Made by a program: the position numbers and the translations under genes. The notes beneath the pieces were generated by a model. The model searched no databases. It saw nothing but the letters and a program-made list of their open reading frames with translations, and was not told where the DNA came from. Of a stretch of DNA of 64,000 bases, positions 7,668-15,165 are shown one piece after another. How positions within the stretch are numbered: position 1 is the first letter of the stretch; every line of letters begins with the position of its first letter. Origin of the DNA: Streptomyces cyaneus (GTDB lineage Bacteria > Actinomycetota > Actinomycetes > Streptomycetales > Streptomycetaceae); the NCBI RefSeq assembly GCF_004028635.1, contig NZ_RQJW01000005.1, positions 310,001-374,000 on the forward strand, given 5' to 3'.

Positions 7668-8171
7668 ATGACTGCTGACACCAACGCATCCCCCCTCGAC
7701 ATCGAGATCGGCGCCCTCCAGGGCGGTTCCGCGGACCTCTCCCAGTACGCCGGCAAGGCCGTGCTCGTCGTGAACGTGGCCTCCAAGTGCGGTCTGACCC
7801 CGCAGTACACCGGTCTGGAGAAGCTCCAGGAGCAGTACGCGGAGCGTGGCTTCACCGTGCTCGGCGTGCCCTGCAACCAGTTCCTCGGCCAGGAGCCCGG
7901 CAGCGCCGAGGAGATCGCCGAGTTCTGCTCGGCGACGTACGGCGTGACCTTCCCGCTGACCGAGAAGGTCGAGGTGAACGGGGAGGCCCGGCACCCGCTC
8001 TACGAGCGCCTGGTCGGCTTCGCGGACGCCGAGGGGCACAGCGGGGACATCCGCTGGAACTTCGAGAAGTTCCTGATCGGCCGCGACGGCAAGGTCGTCG
8101 CCCGCTTCTCGCCGCAGACCGAGCCGGAGGCCGCGGAGCTCGTGGCGGCGGTGGAGGGTGCGCTCGGCTAG
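7668..8171 (+). CDS. Glutathione peroxidase family thiol peroxidase
   Basis: A 167-residue protein with all family signatures: peroxidatic Cys41 in NVASKCGLTPQY, the PCNQFLGQEPG motif with Gln71, and the WNFEKFLIGRDG motif with the catalytic Trp/Asn. A further Cys at ~87 (AEFCSATYGVTFP) sits where BtuE/thioredoxin-dependent members have their resolving Cys. It reduces H2O2 or organic hydroperoxides. Streptomyces use mycothiol and thioredoxin rather than glutathione, so thioredoxin is the likelier reductant (inference). It starts 9 nt after the upstream regulator's stop. Confidence 0.92.
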   Translation: MTADTNASPLDIEIGALQGGSADLSQYAGKAVLVVNVASKCGLTPQYTGLEKLQEQYAERGFTVLGVPCNQFLGQEPGSAEEIAEFCSATYGVTFPLTEKVEVNGEARHPLYERLVGFADAEGHSGDIRWNFEKFLIGRDGKVVARFSPQTEPEAAELVAAVEGALG

Positions 8172-8254
8172 CCGGTGTTGACCTTGCCCCTGGGGCAGGG
8201 CGGAACGTCCTTCGCACCGGGCGGAAGAGCCGCCCGGTGACGGAGGATGAGGCC

Positions 8255-9106
8255 GTGGACGACGAACTGCTCACCATCGGCGCGTTCGCCGCGCGGGCAA
8301 GGCTGTCGGCCAAGGCGCTGCGCCTGTACGACCGCCTCGGACTGCTGCCCCCCGCACACGTCGACGAGGCCAGCGGCTACCGCTACTACCGCGTCGGCCA
8401 GATCGAACGCGCCCGTCTGGTGGCGCTCCTGCGCCAGCTGGACATGCCGCTCGCGCGGGTCGCGGAGGTCGTCGAGGCGCCGGACGGGGCCGCGGCAGCC
8501 GATCGGCTCACCGCCTACTGGGCGGACGTCGAGGCGCGGGTGGCCGGGCAGCGGACGCTCGCCGAGTACCTCCGTGGACGACTGTCGGGGAGGAGCTCCG
8601 AGATGTACGGGAAGTTCGTGGTCGAGACGGTGGACGTGCCCGAGCAGGTGCTGATCACCGAGACGCGCCATGTGCTGGCGGGCGAGCTGCCGGCGTGGAT
8701 CGGCGCGTCGCTGGGACGCCTCGAGGAGGCGGCGAAGGAGTGCGGCGGCATCACGGCGGCGCCGTTCGTGGTGTACCACTCCGACGTGTCGATGGAGAGC
8801 GACGGACCGGCCGAGTCGTGTGTGCCGGTGGCCGACGAGGCGGCGGCCCGGGCGTGGGTCGAGAAGCAGGGCCGAGCGCGGGAGACAAAGGTGCGGGTGG
8901 AGCCGGCCCAGCGGCTGGCCTACACCAGGATCACCAAGGCGCAGGTGGCCCATCCGCAGATCCTGGCCGCCTTCGAGGCGGTGGAGGAGTGGATCCCGGA
9001 GCACGGACTGTGGCAGGCGGGCCCGTGCCGGGAGGTGTACTTCGCGGACTGGGCCGCGGCGGGGGCTGAGGACCCGGTGTGCGATGTGGCGTTCCCGGTG
9101 AGGTGA
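8255..9106 (+). CDS. MerR-family regulator with GyrI-like ligand domain
   Basis: About 283 residues. The start GTG 8255 has GGAGG 8 nt upstream; in-frame GTG 8237 is an alternative with no SD. The N-terminus is a MerR winged helix (LTIGAFAARARLSAKALRLYDRLGLL, then GYRYYRVGQIERARLVALLRQLDMPL). A linking helix follows, and then a GyrI-like/AraC effector-binding domain beginning MYGKFVVETVDVPEQVLITETRHV and ending EHGLWQAGPCREVYFADW. This BmrR/Mta-like architecture senses small hydrophobic or cationic ligands. The target is unknown; it lies 84 nt behind the peroxidase gene. Confidence 0.88.
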   Translation: MDDELLTIGAFAARARLSAKALRLYDRLGLLPPAHVDEASGYRYYRVGQIERARLVALLRQLDMPLARVAEVVEAPDGAAAADRLTAYWADVEARVAGQRTLAEYLRGRLSGRSSEMYGKFVVETVDVPEQVLITETRHVLAGELPAWIGASLGRLEEAAKECGGITAAPFVVYHSDVSMESDGPAESCVPVADEAAARAWVEKQGRARETKVRVEPAQRLAYTRITKAQVAHPQILAAFEAVEEWIPEHGLWQAGPCREVYFADWAAAGAEDPVCDVAFPVR

Positions 9107-9132
9107 CCGGTGAGGTGACCGGCGACGTGACC
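9097..9132 (+). repeat. 12-bp tandem triplication over a stop codon
   Basis: GGTGAGGTGACC occurs at 9097-9108 and 9109-9120, followed by GGCGACGTGACC at 9121-9132. The MerR gene's TGA stop (9104-9106) lies inside the first unit. Confidence 0.7.
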
Positions 9133-9164
9133 CCGGCGCTCGGCTGGTTCGCCGGGGCACGGCC

Positions 9165-9208
9165 GAGCCCTCTCGGCAAGGACGGCGGGCTGGTCGAGAG
9201 GGCTCTTC
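9165..9208. terminator. Hairpin between convergent MerR and DUF397 genes
   Basis: GAGCCCTCTCG (9165-9175) and CGAGAGGGCTC (9195-9205) form a perfect 11-bp stem with a 19-nt loop followed by TTCCT. The position between convergent genes suggests a bidirectional terminator. Confidence 0.6.
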
Positions 9209-9274
9209 CTGTGGTGCTTGTGCAGTTGTTGAGCGAGCGGCCGGTCGAGGGTGAGGATCAGACAGCCTCGCCCC

Positions 9275-9466
9275 TCACGCCTTGACCGACGCCACGAAGG
9301 TGTTCCACGCGTTCGCGGGGAACGCCAGGACCGGGCCCTCGGGAACTTTGGAGTCCCGTACCGCCATGGCCGCTGTGACCGGCGACTTGACCTCGACGCA
9401 CGCGCCGTTCCCGGTGGAGTACGAGGACTTGGTCCACGTTTCCGTGGCACCCTGACGAATTGCCAT
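9275..9466 (-). CDS. DUF397 protein (Scr2-like partner of XRE regulator)
   Basis: A 63-residue protein with the full DUF397 signature: TWTKSSYSTGNGACVEV near the N-terminus and VRDSKVPEGPVLAFPANAWNTFVASVK at the end. DUF397 proteins are small partners of adjacent XRE-DUF5753 regulators in Streptomyces. As I recall, the S. coelicolor pair Scr1/Scr2 activates antibiotic production. Here the XRE gene ends 263 nt upstream with a hairpin between, so the two are probably transcribed separately. The AT-rich stretch just upstream of the ATG (around 9467-9600) is the likely promoter. Confidence 0.9.
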   Translation of the reverse strand: MAIRQGATETWTKSSYSTGNGACVEVKSPVTAAMAVRDSKVPEGPVLAFPANAWNTFVASVKA

Positions 9467-9649
9467 GTTTGCTCCGAATTGCCAGATGTTGAGTTGCTGT
9501 CACCGCGCTGCCCGTCCGGACTGAACCGGACTTCGCAATGCGATTCACGCCAACGTTGTTGCTCGGTGGCGTGATCGACGCTACTAGCCAACATCGGCTT
9601 ACGAAGCGACTATTCACTCGACTGGATGGCATATTCCAGTGGAGCCTTC

Positions 9650-9699
9650 CATCCCGGCCGGGAGAAGGTGTACCGTGCCGCGCTCCTCCGGCCGGGATG
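9650..9699 (-). terminator. Hairpin downstream of XRE gene
   Basis: CATCCCGGCCGG (9650-9661) and CCGGCCGGGATG (9688-9699) form a 12-bp perfect stem, 31 bp beyond the XRE stop on the reverse strand. It is followed by AT-rich DNA that should hold the DUF397 promoter. Confidence 0.6.
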
Positions 9700-9729
9700 G
9701 TCCCCCGCACGAGTGACCGGCGCCGATGA

Positions 9730-10587
9730 TCAGCGCGCGTACTCCTTCGCGATGTCCGCGATGAACTGCCGCGACTGGTCCACGTTCAGGGCCTGCGCCC
9801 GCAGGTGCTCGTACATCACGCTGTACTTCTGGACGTCGTTCGCCTTCTCCAGGTACAGATCGCTGGTGACGCCCTCGATGTAGACGACGCTGGAGTCGGC
9901 CGCGTCCGGGAACTCGAGGATCGCGTACTGCCCGTTGAGGCCCGGGTGCGCTCCCATGTCGAAGGGGATCACCTGCACGGTGACATGCGGCAGTTGGGAC
10001 TGCTCGACGAGTTGTTCCAGTTGGTCGCGCATGAGGGAGCGGTTGCCGACGACCCGGCGCAGGGCGGCCTCGTCCAGGACGGTCCACAGGCGCAGCGGGT
10101 TCTCCTCGGTGGAGATTCGTTCCTGTCGGCGCATGCGCACCTGGACCCGCTTCTCGACCTCGGCGGAAGGTGTCTCCGGCAACGCCCCTGCGATCAGGGC
10201 CTCCGCGTACTGCTTGGTCTGCAACAGCCCGGGGACGACCTGCGGGTCGTACACGCGCAGACTCGCGGCGTCCGTCTCCAGCCCGATGTAGACGCTGTAC
10301 GGAATGTCGCCGAAGGAATGCCACCACCCTTGCTGTCGCGAATCCTTGGCCATCTGCATCAGCGAGTCGACGATGCGGTGGTCCTCCACCTCGTAGACCC
10401 CGCACAGATCGCGGACGTCGCGCTGACTGATGCTGCGCCGTCCGTTCTCCAGCCGGCTGATCTTCGACTGGGACACCAGCAGCCGTTCGGCCACCTCTTC
10501 GGCCGTCATGCCCTTGAGCTCGCGGAGCCGGCGCAACTCCTGGCCCAGCCGGCGTCGCCTGACGGTGGGATTGACATTGGACGCCAC
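9730..10587 (-). CDS. XRE regulator with DUF5753 domain (Scr1-like)
   Basis: About 285 residues. The start GTG 10587 (VASNVNPTVRRRRLGQEL) follows GGAGGT; an upstream GTG at 10626 lacks an SD. An HTH_31/XRE domain occupies residues ~12-67 (LRRLRELKGMTAEEVAERLLVSQSKISRLENGRR). DUF5753 occupies ~95-275: YIGLETDAASLRVYDPQVVPGLLQTKQYAEALI and RLWTVLDEAALRRVVG are typical. This family controls differentiation and antibiotic synthesis with DUF397 partners such as the gene at 9275. The ligand of DUF5753 is unknown. Confidence 0.9.
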   Translation of the reverse strand: MASNVNPTVRRRRLGQELRRLRELKGMTAEEVAERLLVSQSKISRLENGRRSISQRDVRDLCGVYEVEDHRIVDSLMQMAKDSRQQGWWHSFGDIPYSVYIGLETDAASLRVYDPQVVPGLLQTKQYAEALIAGALPETPSAEVEKRVQVRMRRQERISTEENPLRLWTVLDEAALRRVVGNRSLMRDQLEQLVEQSQLPHVTVQVIPFDMGAHPGLNGQYAILEFPDAADSSVVYIEGVTSDLYLEKANDVQKYSVMYEHLRAQALNVDQSRQFIADIAKEYAR

Positions 10588-10736
10588 GGGACGTGCACCT
10601 CCGGCTGCGTGACTGCTGATTGCCACTTTGCGTATCTGCTGCTGAGCAGACTGCCACCAAGGTGCTTACTACCGCTGGGAAACGGTGGATATGCGCTGGA
10701 TACACGCCAGTTCGGGGACACCCCCGGCAAATACGG

Positions 10737-10796
10737 CCGCGCGGGGCGGCGGGACCGTGTCGTCGTCCGGACGTACGGTCCCGTCGCCCCGCGCGG
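10737..10796. terminator. 22-bp stem hairpin downstream of GPP34 gene
   Basis: Arms 10737-10758 and 10775-10796 pair over 22 positions with one G-U wobble around a 16-nt loop. It lies downstream of the reverse-strand GPP34 gene. There is no U tract, as usual for Streptomyces terminators. Confidence 0.65.
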
Positions 10797-10875
10797 ACCA
10801 GCGGCTCCCGTACCGGGTCTTGGGGACTGCGGTGCGGCGCTGCACGTGGCGTGCGTATGAATCTTGTGGAGCGTG

Positions 10876-10949
10876 TGGATCAGGCGGTGCGGTGGATCAA
10901 GCGGTGCGTGTGGAGCAAGCGGTGCGTGCGGTGGACCGGTTGGTGCGGG
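10876..10949. repeat. Degenerate ~18-bp direct repeats
   Basis: Four imperfect units of the type TGGATCAAGCGGTGCGTG start at 10876, 10893, 10911 and 10932, just beyond the GPP34 stop. Function unknown. Confidence 0.5.
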
Positions 10950-10964
10950 TCGTGGGACTGCGGC

Positions 10965-11720
10965 TCAGTGGGCCACGACGCGCGCCATGGATCCGCGGCG
11001 CGGTTGCACCGGAACGCCACGGGTGGGTTCCGCTGCGGCCCTGCCTCCGGGGGCGGCCTGACGGCCGGCCGGGGCCGGGCTGCGGCGTGGCTGTGCACCC
11101 ACGCCGTTCTGGACGTCCATCACGGCGTGCGCGACGAGACCGCCCATGGGGTCGTGCCTGATCAGGTCCCGCAGCCGGGAGCGAGAGGAACGCCCCTCAT
11201 TCCCCGGATACAGGTGCTTGCCGAGACCGACCGCGTGCGCCAGTGCGGCGAGCGCCGCGGTCCGCGGGTCCGGCGGAACGCCGGTGCGGATCGCGGAATC
11301 CAGCCGGGCCCTGATCTCCCGGCTGATCTCGTTGTCCGTCGCCTGATAGCGAGTCGTCGGCAACACCCCGCACATCTGACCCGCCACGGCATGCACCATG
11401 CCGCACCGCTCCAGATGCGAGAGATAGGTCTGGCGCAGCCCCAGTCGGGGCCCGCCAATCCAGTGGACGGCACGCACGGGAGCGCCACGCCTTCGCAGCA
11501 ACTCCAATGCGCAGTCCAGTGTTGGATCTCCAGTCGGCCGTGGTACGACCACGGCGATACGATCCCCGTCTGGGGCTATCCGTCCGGCCAGCGCCAGCTC
11601 CACTAGCTGTGCTCCGGCCAGACCGAGGTCGAGCGACTGCGGCTGTGCGGTGGTACCCGTGGTCGGGTCCAACGCCAGCAGCAGAAGCTCCTCCGGAATC
11701 GTTCTGCGGCTCCTGCCCAT
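10965..11720 (-). CDS. GPP34 (GOLPH3-like) phosphoprotein
   Basis: A 251-residue protein. The N-terminus MGRSRRTIPEELLLLALDPTTG, then LDLGLAGAQLVELALAGRI, is the hallmark of GPP34 domains, related to the eukaryotic PI4P-binding Golgi protein GOLPH3. The helical core runs to ~205 (IRTGVPPDPRTAALAALAHAVGLGKHLYPG). The last ~45 residues are a disordered Ala/Pro/Arg tail. Streptomyces encode several such proteins; membrane-lipid binding is presumed, the role unknown. It is divergent from the carboxypeptidase gene. Confidence 0.88.
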   Translation of the reverse strand: MGRSRRTIPEELLLLALDPTTGTTAQPQSLDLGLAGAQLVELALAGRIAPDGDRIAVVVPRPTGDPTLDCALELLRRRGAPVRAVHWIGGPRLGLRQTYLSHLERCGMVHAVAGQMCGVLPTTRYQATDNEISREIRARLDSAIRTGVPPDPRTAALAALAHAVGLGKHLYPGNEGRSSRSRLRDLIRHDPMGGLVAHAVMDVQNGVGAQPRRSPAPAGRQAAPGGRAAAEPTRGVPVQPRRGSMARVVAH

Positions 11721-11976
11721 CCATGCCTCCCCGCGTGGATGAATGACAGGGTGACCCCTCTCACATTGGTCTGTCGAGAGTGCGTGACCGGTTCGTAAGG
11801 GAACCAGTAGGTATGTCGTTCTCGTCTACCGCAGAAGTTGAGGGTCGCGCACAGGACACTGGTACATGGTTCGGGCAGCGGCACCGGGGGGGGTCGTGCG
11901 GGCGCGGTGTCCGGGCGACGGCTCACGGTTCGGCAGACGCACGGAGGGCGTGCGGCGGCACATGGAGGAGGCATCG

Positions 11977-14967
11977 GTGGCGGGCGAGTCCCCCGACAGG
12001 TCGAAGCAGCGCAAGTCGTCGGCAGAACCGACGTCGGGGAGTACGGGTCCGGTTCCCGAGTCCGACGGCACGCGCGCAGCCGACACCGGTGAGAAGCGAG
12101 ACCCTCGCCTGGCGGTGGCACGCGAGTCGACCGCCACGCCCCGCGGCAGCGTGGACACGGCAACCAGGGTCCTGTCCCGGCGAGAGCTGGAGGCCGTGAG
12201 AGCGGAACTGGCGAAGGCCGAGGACGACGAGGCGAACGGGGGCGCCGGGGGCGCCGACGCTGCGAACACGGCCGCCGAGAACGCCGGGGGTGTGAGCACG
12301 GCCGCCGCGGACACCGAGGGTGTGAGCGCGTCCGCCGGGGACGCCGAGGGTGGGGGCGACGACGCCGAGGGCGGCGAGGCCGGGAGCGCGGAGCCTGCGG
12401 GCGACGACGCCGAGGGCGCGCAGGCCGGGAGCGGCGACGCCGAGGGCGCAAGCGCCGAAGACTCGGACGCCGGGAACGCCGGGGGCGCGGAGGCTGAGAC
12501 CGGGAACGCCGGGGGCAGCGAGGCCGGGAGCACTGACGCCGAGACCGGCGACGCCAAGGGCGCGCAGGCCGAGGGCGCGGAGGCTGCGGGCGACGACGCC
12601 GAGGGCGGGAACGCCGACGACTCGGACGCCGACAGCGCGGAGGCTGCGGCCGGGAACGCCGAGGGCGCGAGCACGGCCGCCGAGAACGCCGAGGGTGTGA
12701 GCGCGTCCGCCGGGGGCGCCGAGGCTGCGGGCGAGAGCGCCAAGCGCAGCGAGGCCAGGAGCGCGGTGCCTGCGGGCGACGACGCCGAGGGCGCCCAGGC
12801 CGGGGACGCGGAGGCTGAGACCGGCGACGCCGACGCCGGGAACGCCGACGACTCGGACGCCGACAGCGCAGAGGCTGCGGCCGGGAACGCCGAGGGCAGC
12901 AAGGCCGGGAGCGCTGACACCAAGACTGGCGACGCCGAGGGCTCGCGGGATTCCGGAGGCGAGGGCTCTGCGGACGGGGCCTCGTCCGGCGCGCCGGGCG
13001 ATGGTGACGAGGCTGCCGCGCCGGGTGACGATCGGCTGAGGGCCGCTGTGGCGGCTTGGGTGGCTTCCGCGGACGCCACCGACGAGGGCGCCGGGGACGC
13101 TGTGGCGCCGGGCGCCGAGAAGGCCGAGGGTGCCGACTCCGACACCGACGAGGACGAGGACGCAACGGCGGCTTCCGGCACCGACGCCGAGGACGACGAG
13201 GCGGCGCCGGAGGCCGATGCCGACGAAGCCGCCGGGGACAGCCCCACCGACCCCGCTGAGGCCCCTGACGCGGCCGCGGAGACGTCCGACGACGACCCGG
13301 CAGCCGCCGACGGCGAGGGCGCCCCGCAAGGGCCACCCGCACCCGGCGACGAGAGCCGCACGGGTGGTGCGGGTGGGAACAGTGAGGGCGAAGGCGAAGC
13401 CAAGCCCGTCGATCAGCCGACCGCCGTCTTCAAGGCCGTACGCCCCACCAAGCCCGTACGCCCCAAGCCCTCCGTCGACCAGCCCACCACCACCCTCAAG
13501 GCGCCCAAGCAGCCCGAGACCCCCGCCGAGCGCACCAGCAAGTTCATCGCGCTCAAGCCGGACATCACGCAGGACACCCCGAAGGCCCCGGACACCCCGA
13601 AGGCCCCGGGCACTCCGGCGGCCCCCGACGTCACCGCCGCCGTCCCCCAGGTCGGCCCCGAGCGCACCACGCAGCAGCCGCTGCCCCCCAGGCCCCCGCT
13701 CGACCTGCTCGCCGAGCTGACGAACACGCCTCCGCCCCCGGACACCCCCGTCCGCACGATCATCCGGCGGATCAAGATCTGGACCCCGCTGGTCCTGCTG
13801 CTCGTGATCATCCTCGGCGTCGTCCAGTCCGTACGCCCGCTCCCGGCCCCCACCCTCGACCTCACCGCCGAGGACACGTACACCTTCGACGGCAGCAAGG
13901 TCGACATCCCGTGGCCCACCGAGGGCCAGGCCGCGCTCGACGTGGACGGCCTCGGCACGTTCGGCTCCTCCGGCGACCAGAAGCCCGTGCCGATCGCCAG
14001 CGTCGCCAAGGTGATGACCGCGTACCTCATCCTGCGCGAGCACCCCCTCAAGAGCGGCGCCGAGGGCCCGGACATCGAGATCGACCAGGCCGCCGAGGAC
14101 CAGTCGGACGCGGGCCAGGAGTCGACCGTCGACGTGACCGCCGGCGACAAGATCTCCCAGCGCGAGGCCCTGGAGAGCGTACTGATCGCATCCGCGAACA
14201 ACATCGCCCGCCGCCTCGCCCGTTGGGACGCCGGCTCCGAGAAGGCGTTCGTGACGAAGATGAACGCCACCGCCAAGGAACTCGGCATGACGAACACCAC
14301 GTACACCGACCCCTCCGGCCTGAACAACACCACCGTGAGCACGGCCGTGGACCAGGTGAAGCTGGCCAAGGCGGCGATGAAGCAGCCCGCGTTCCGCGAG
14401 GTCGCCGCGATGATGTCGTACGACGACTACAAGGGCGTCAACCACTCCAACTGGAACCAGCTCGTCGGCCACAACGACGTCGTCGGCATCAAGACCGGCA
14501 CCACCACCTCCGCCCTCGGCAACCTCGTGTTCGCCGCGAAGAAGGAGGTCGGCGGCGAGACCCGGACGATCATCGGCGCCGTCGTACGCCAGCCCGCGGG
14601 CGGCGTCGACAACACCATCCTCAGCGCCGCCCTGACCTCCGGCGACCAGCTGATCCGAGCCGCCCAGGGCGCGCTGAAGTCGGCGACGCTGCTGAAGAAG
14701 GGCGACGTCGTCGGATACGTCGACGACGGCCTCGGCGGCCGCACCCCGGTCGTCGCCACCAAGGACGTCACGGCGGTCGGCTGGTCCGGGCTGAAGGTCG
14801 AGCTGACCTTCGCCTCCGACGCCGTACCGCACACCGCGAAGGCCGGCACCAAGGTGGGCACGCTCACCGTGGGTGACGGCACGAGCGGCGCGGTCAAGAT
14901 CCCGGTGGCCCTCCAGCAGGACCTCACCGAACCGGGCTTCACGGACAAGCTGACCCGTCTCGGCTGA
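11977..14967 (+). CDS. D-Ala-D-Ala carboxypeptidase (S11) with long acidic cytoplasmic tail
   Basis: 996 residues. The start GTG 11977 follows GGAGGAGGCATCG; upstream in-frame codons lack an SD. Residues ~88-480 are an Ala/Glu/Gly/Asp low-complexity region, followed by a Pro/Lys-rich stretch. A single transmembrane helix lies at ~601-620 (WTPLVLLLVIILGVVQSV). The extracellular C-terminus is an S11 penicillin-binding domain with SVAK (Ser675), SANN (Ser739) and KTGT (Lys839). A type II topology results, with ~600 residues in the cytoplasm. It trims D-Ala from peptidoglycan stem peptides. Typical S11 enzymes are ~400 residues with a signal peptide, so the tail more than doubles the length. Motifs DQPTAVFKA and DQPTTTLKA recur before the helix and could be Ser/Thr kinase sites (inference). 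Confidence 0.88.
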   Translation: MAGESPDRSKQRKSSAEPTSGSTGPVPESDGTRAADTGEKRDPRLAVARESTATPRGSVDTATRVLSRRELEAVRAELAKAEDDEANGGAGGADAANTAAENAGGVSTAAADTEGVSASAGDAEGGGDDAEGGEAGSAEPAGDDAEGAQAGSGDAEGASAEDSDAGNAGGAEAETGNAGGSEAGSTDAETGDAKGAQAEGAEAAGDDAEGGNADDSDADSAEAAAGNAEGASTAAENAEGVSASAGGAEAAGESAKRSEARSAVPAGDDAEGAQAGDAEAETGDADAGNADDSDADSAEAAAGNAEGSKAGSADTKTGDAEGSRDSGGEGSADGASSGAPGDGDEAAAPGDDRLRAAVAAWVASADATDEGAGDAVAPGAEKAEGADSDTDEDEDATAASGTDAEDDEAAPEADADEAAGDSPTDPAEAPDAAAETSDDDPAAADGEGAPQGPPAPGDESRTGGAGGNSEGEGEAKPVDQPTAVFKAVRPTKPVRPKPSVDQPTTTLKAPKQPETPAERTSKFIALKPDITQDTPKAPDTPKAPGTPAAPDVTAAVPQVGPERTTQQPLPPRPPLDLLAELTNTPPPPDTPVRTIIRRIKIWTPLVLLLVIILGVVQSVRPLPAPTLDLTAEDTYTFDGSKVDIPWPTEGQAALDVDGLGTFGSSGDQKPVPIASVAKVMTAYLILREHPLKSGAEGPDIEIDQAAEDQSDAGQESTVDVTAGDKISQREALESVLIASANNIARRLARWDAGSEKAFVTKMNATAKELGMTNTTYTDPSGLNNTTVSTAVDQVKLAKAAMKQPAFREVAAMMSYDDYKGVNHSNWNQLVGHNDVVGIKTGTTTSALGNLVFAAKKEVGGETRTIIGAVVRQPAGGVDNTILSAALTSGDQLIRAAQGALKSATLLKKGDVVGYVDDGLGGRTPVVATKDVTAVGWSGLKVELTFASDAVPHTAKAGTKVGTLTVGDGTSGAVKIPVALQQDLTEPGFTDKLTRLG
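12240..12960 (+). repeat. Degenerate acidic-repeat minisatellite
   Basis: Units of about 15 bp (GACGCCGAGGGCGCG and variants) encode repeats of the type D-A-E-G-A/G. Larger blocks are duplicated: a segment encoding ADDSDADSAEAAAGNAEG occurs at ~12612 and again at ~12843, and PAGDDAEGAQAG occurs at ~12397 and ~12772. The block duplications show recent unequal recombination. Confidence 0.8.
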
Positions 14968-14995
14968 CCCCCGGGACGGCACAGCGGCAGCGCAC

Positions 14996-15030
14996 CGCAG
15001 CCCGCCGACGGCGCTCGTCGGCGGGCTGCG
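14996..15030 (+). terminator. Strong terminator after carboxypeptidase gene
   Basis: CGCAGCCCGCCGACG and CGTCGGCGGGCTGCG form a perfect 15-bp stem with a 5-nt loop, 29 nt past the stop codon. Confidence 0.85.
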
Positions 15031-15165
15031 TGCTAGCGTCACGAAACGGGCAGGTCGTCGTTCACGAGGCGCGGCCGAAGAATCTTCAGGGACTGGGCCG
15101 ACAAGACGCGGGAAACGGAACGCGGCCAGAACAGAAGACGGGACAGTACGGGGAGTGCCTCAAAG

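Larger units (their letters stand above)
10588..10964. other. 377-nt intergenic region, XRE promoter and GPP34 3' end
   Basis: No gene supported. It holds the upstream region of the XRE gene, a very strong hairpin (10737-10796) and a degenerate direct-repeat patch (10876-10949). Open frames across it have no SD and no recognisable product. Confidence 0.6.

Noticed and set aside
8168..9160. Reverse-strand frame of 330 codons opposite the MerR gene
   Set aside because: Shadow of a strongly supported MerR/GyrI gene; no domain.
12240..12960. CRISPR-like look of short regular repeats
   Set aside because: Repeats are degenerate, contiguous without spacers and in phase with a protein reading frame.
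11603..13342. A second long reverse-strand frame full of Arg/Pro
   Set aside because: Shadow of the acidic repeat region; composition is only Arg, Pro, Ser and no domain is recognisable.
11923..15042. A 1039-codon open frame on the reverse strand, opposite the carboxypeptidase gene
   Set aside because: It is a by-product of the GC-rich third positions of the real gene. It lacks an SD, starts in a terminator region and is low-complexity Gly/Arg/Val/Leu.
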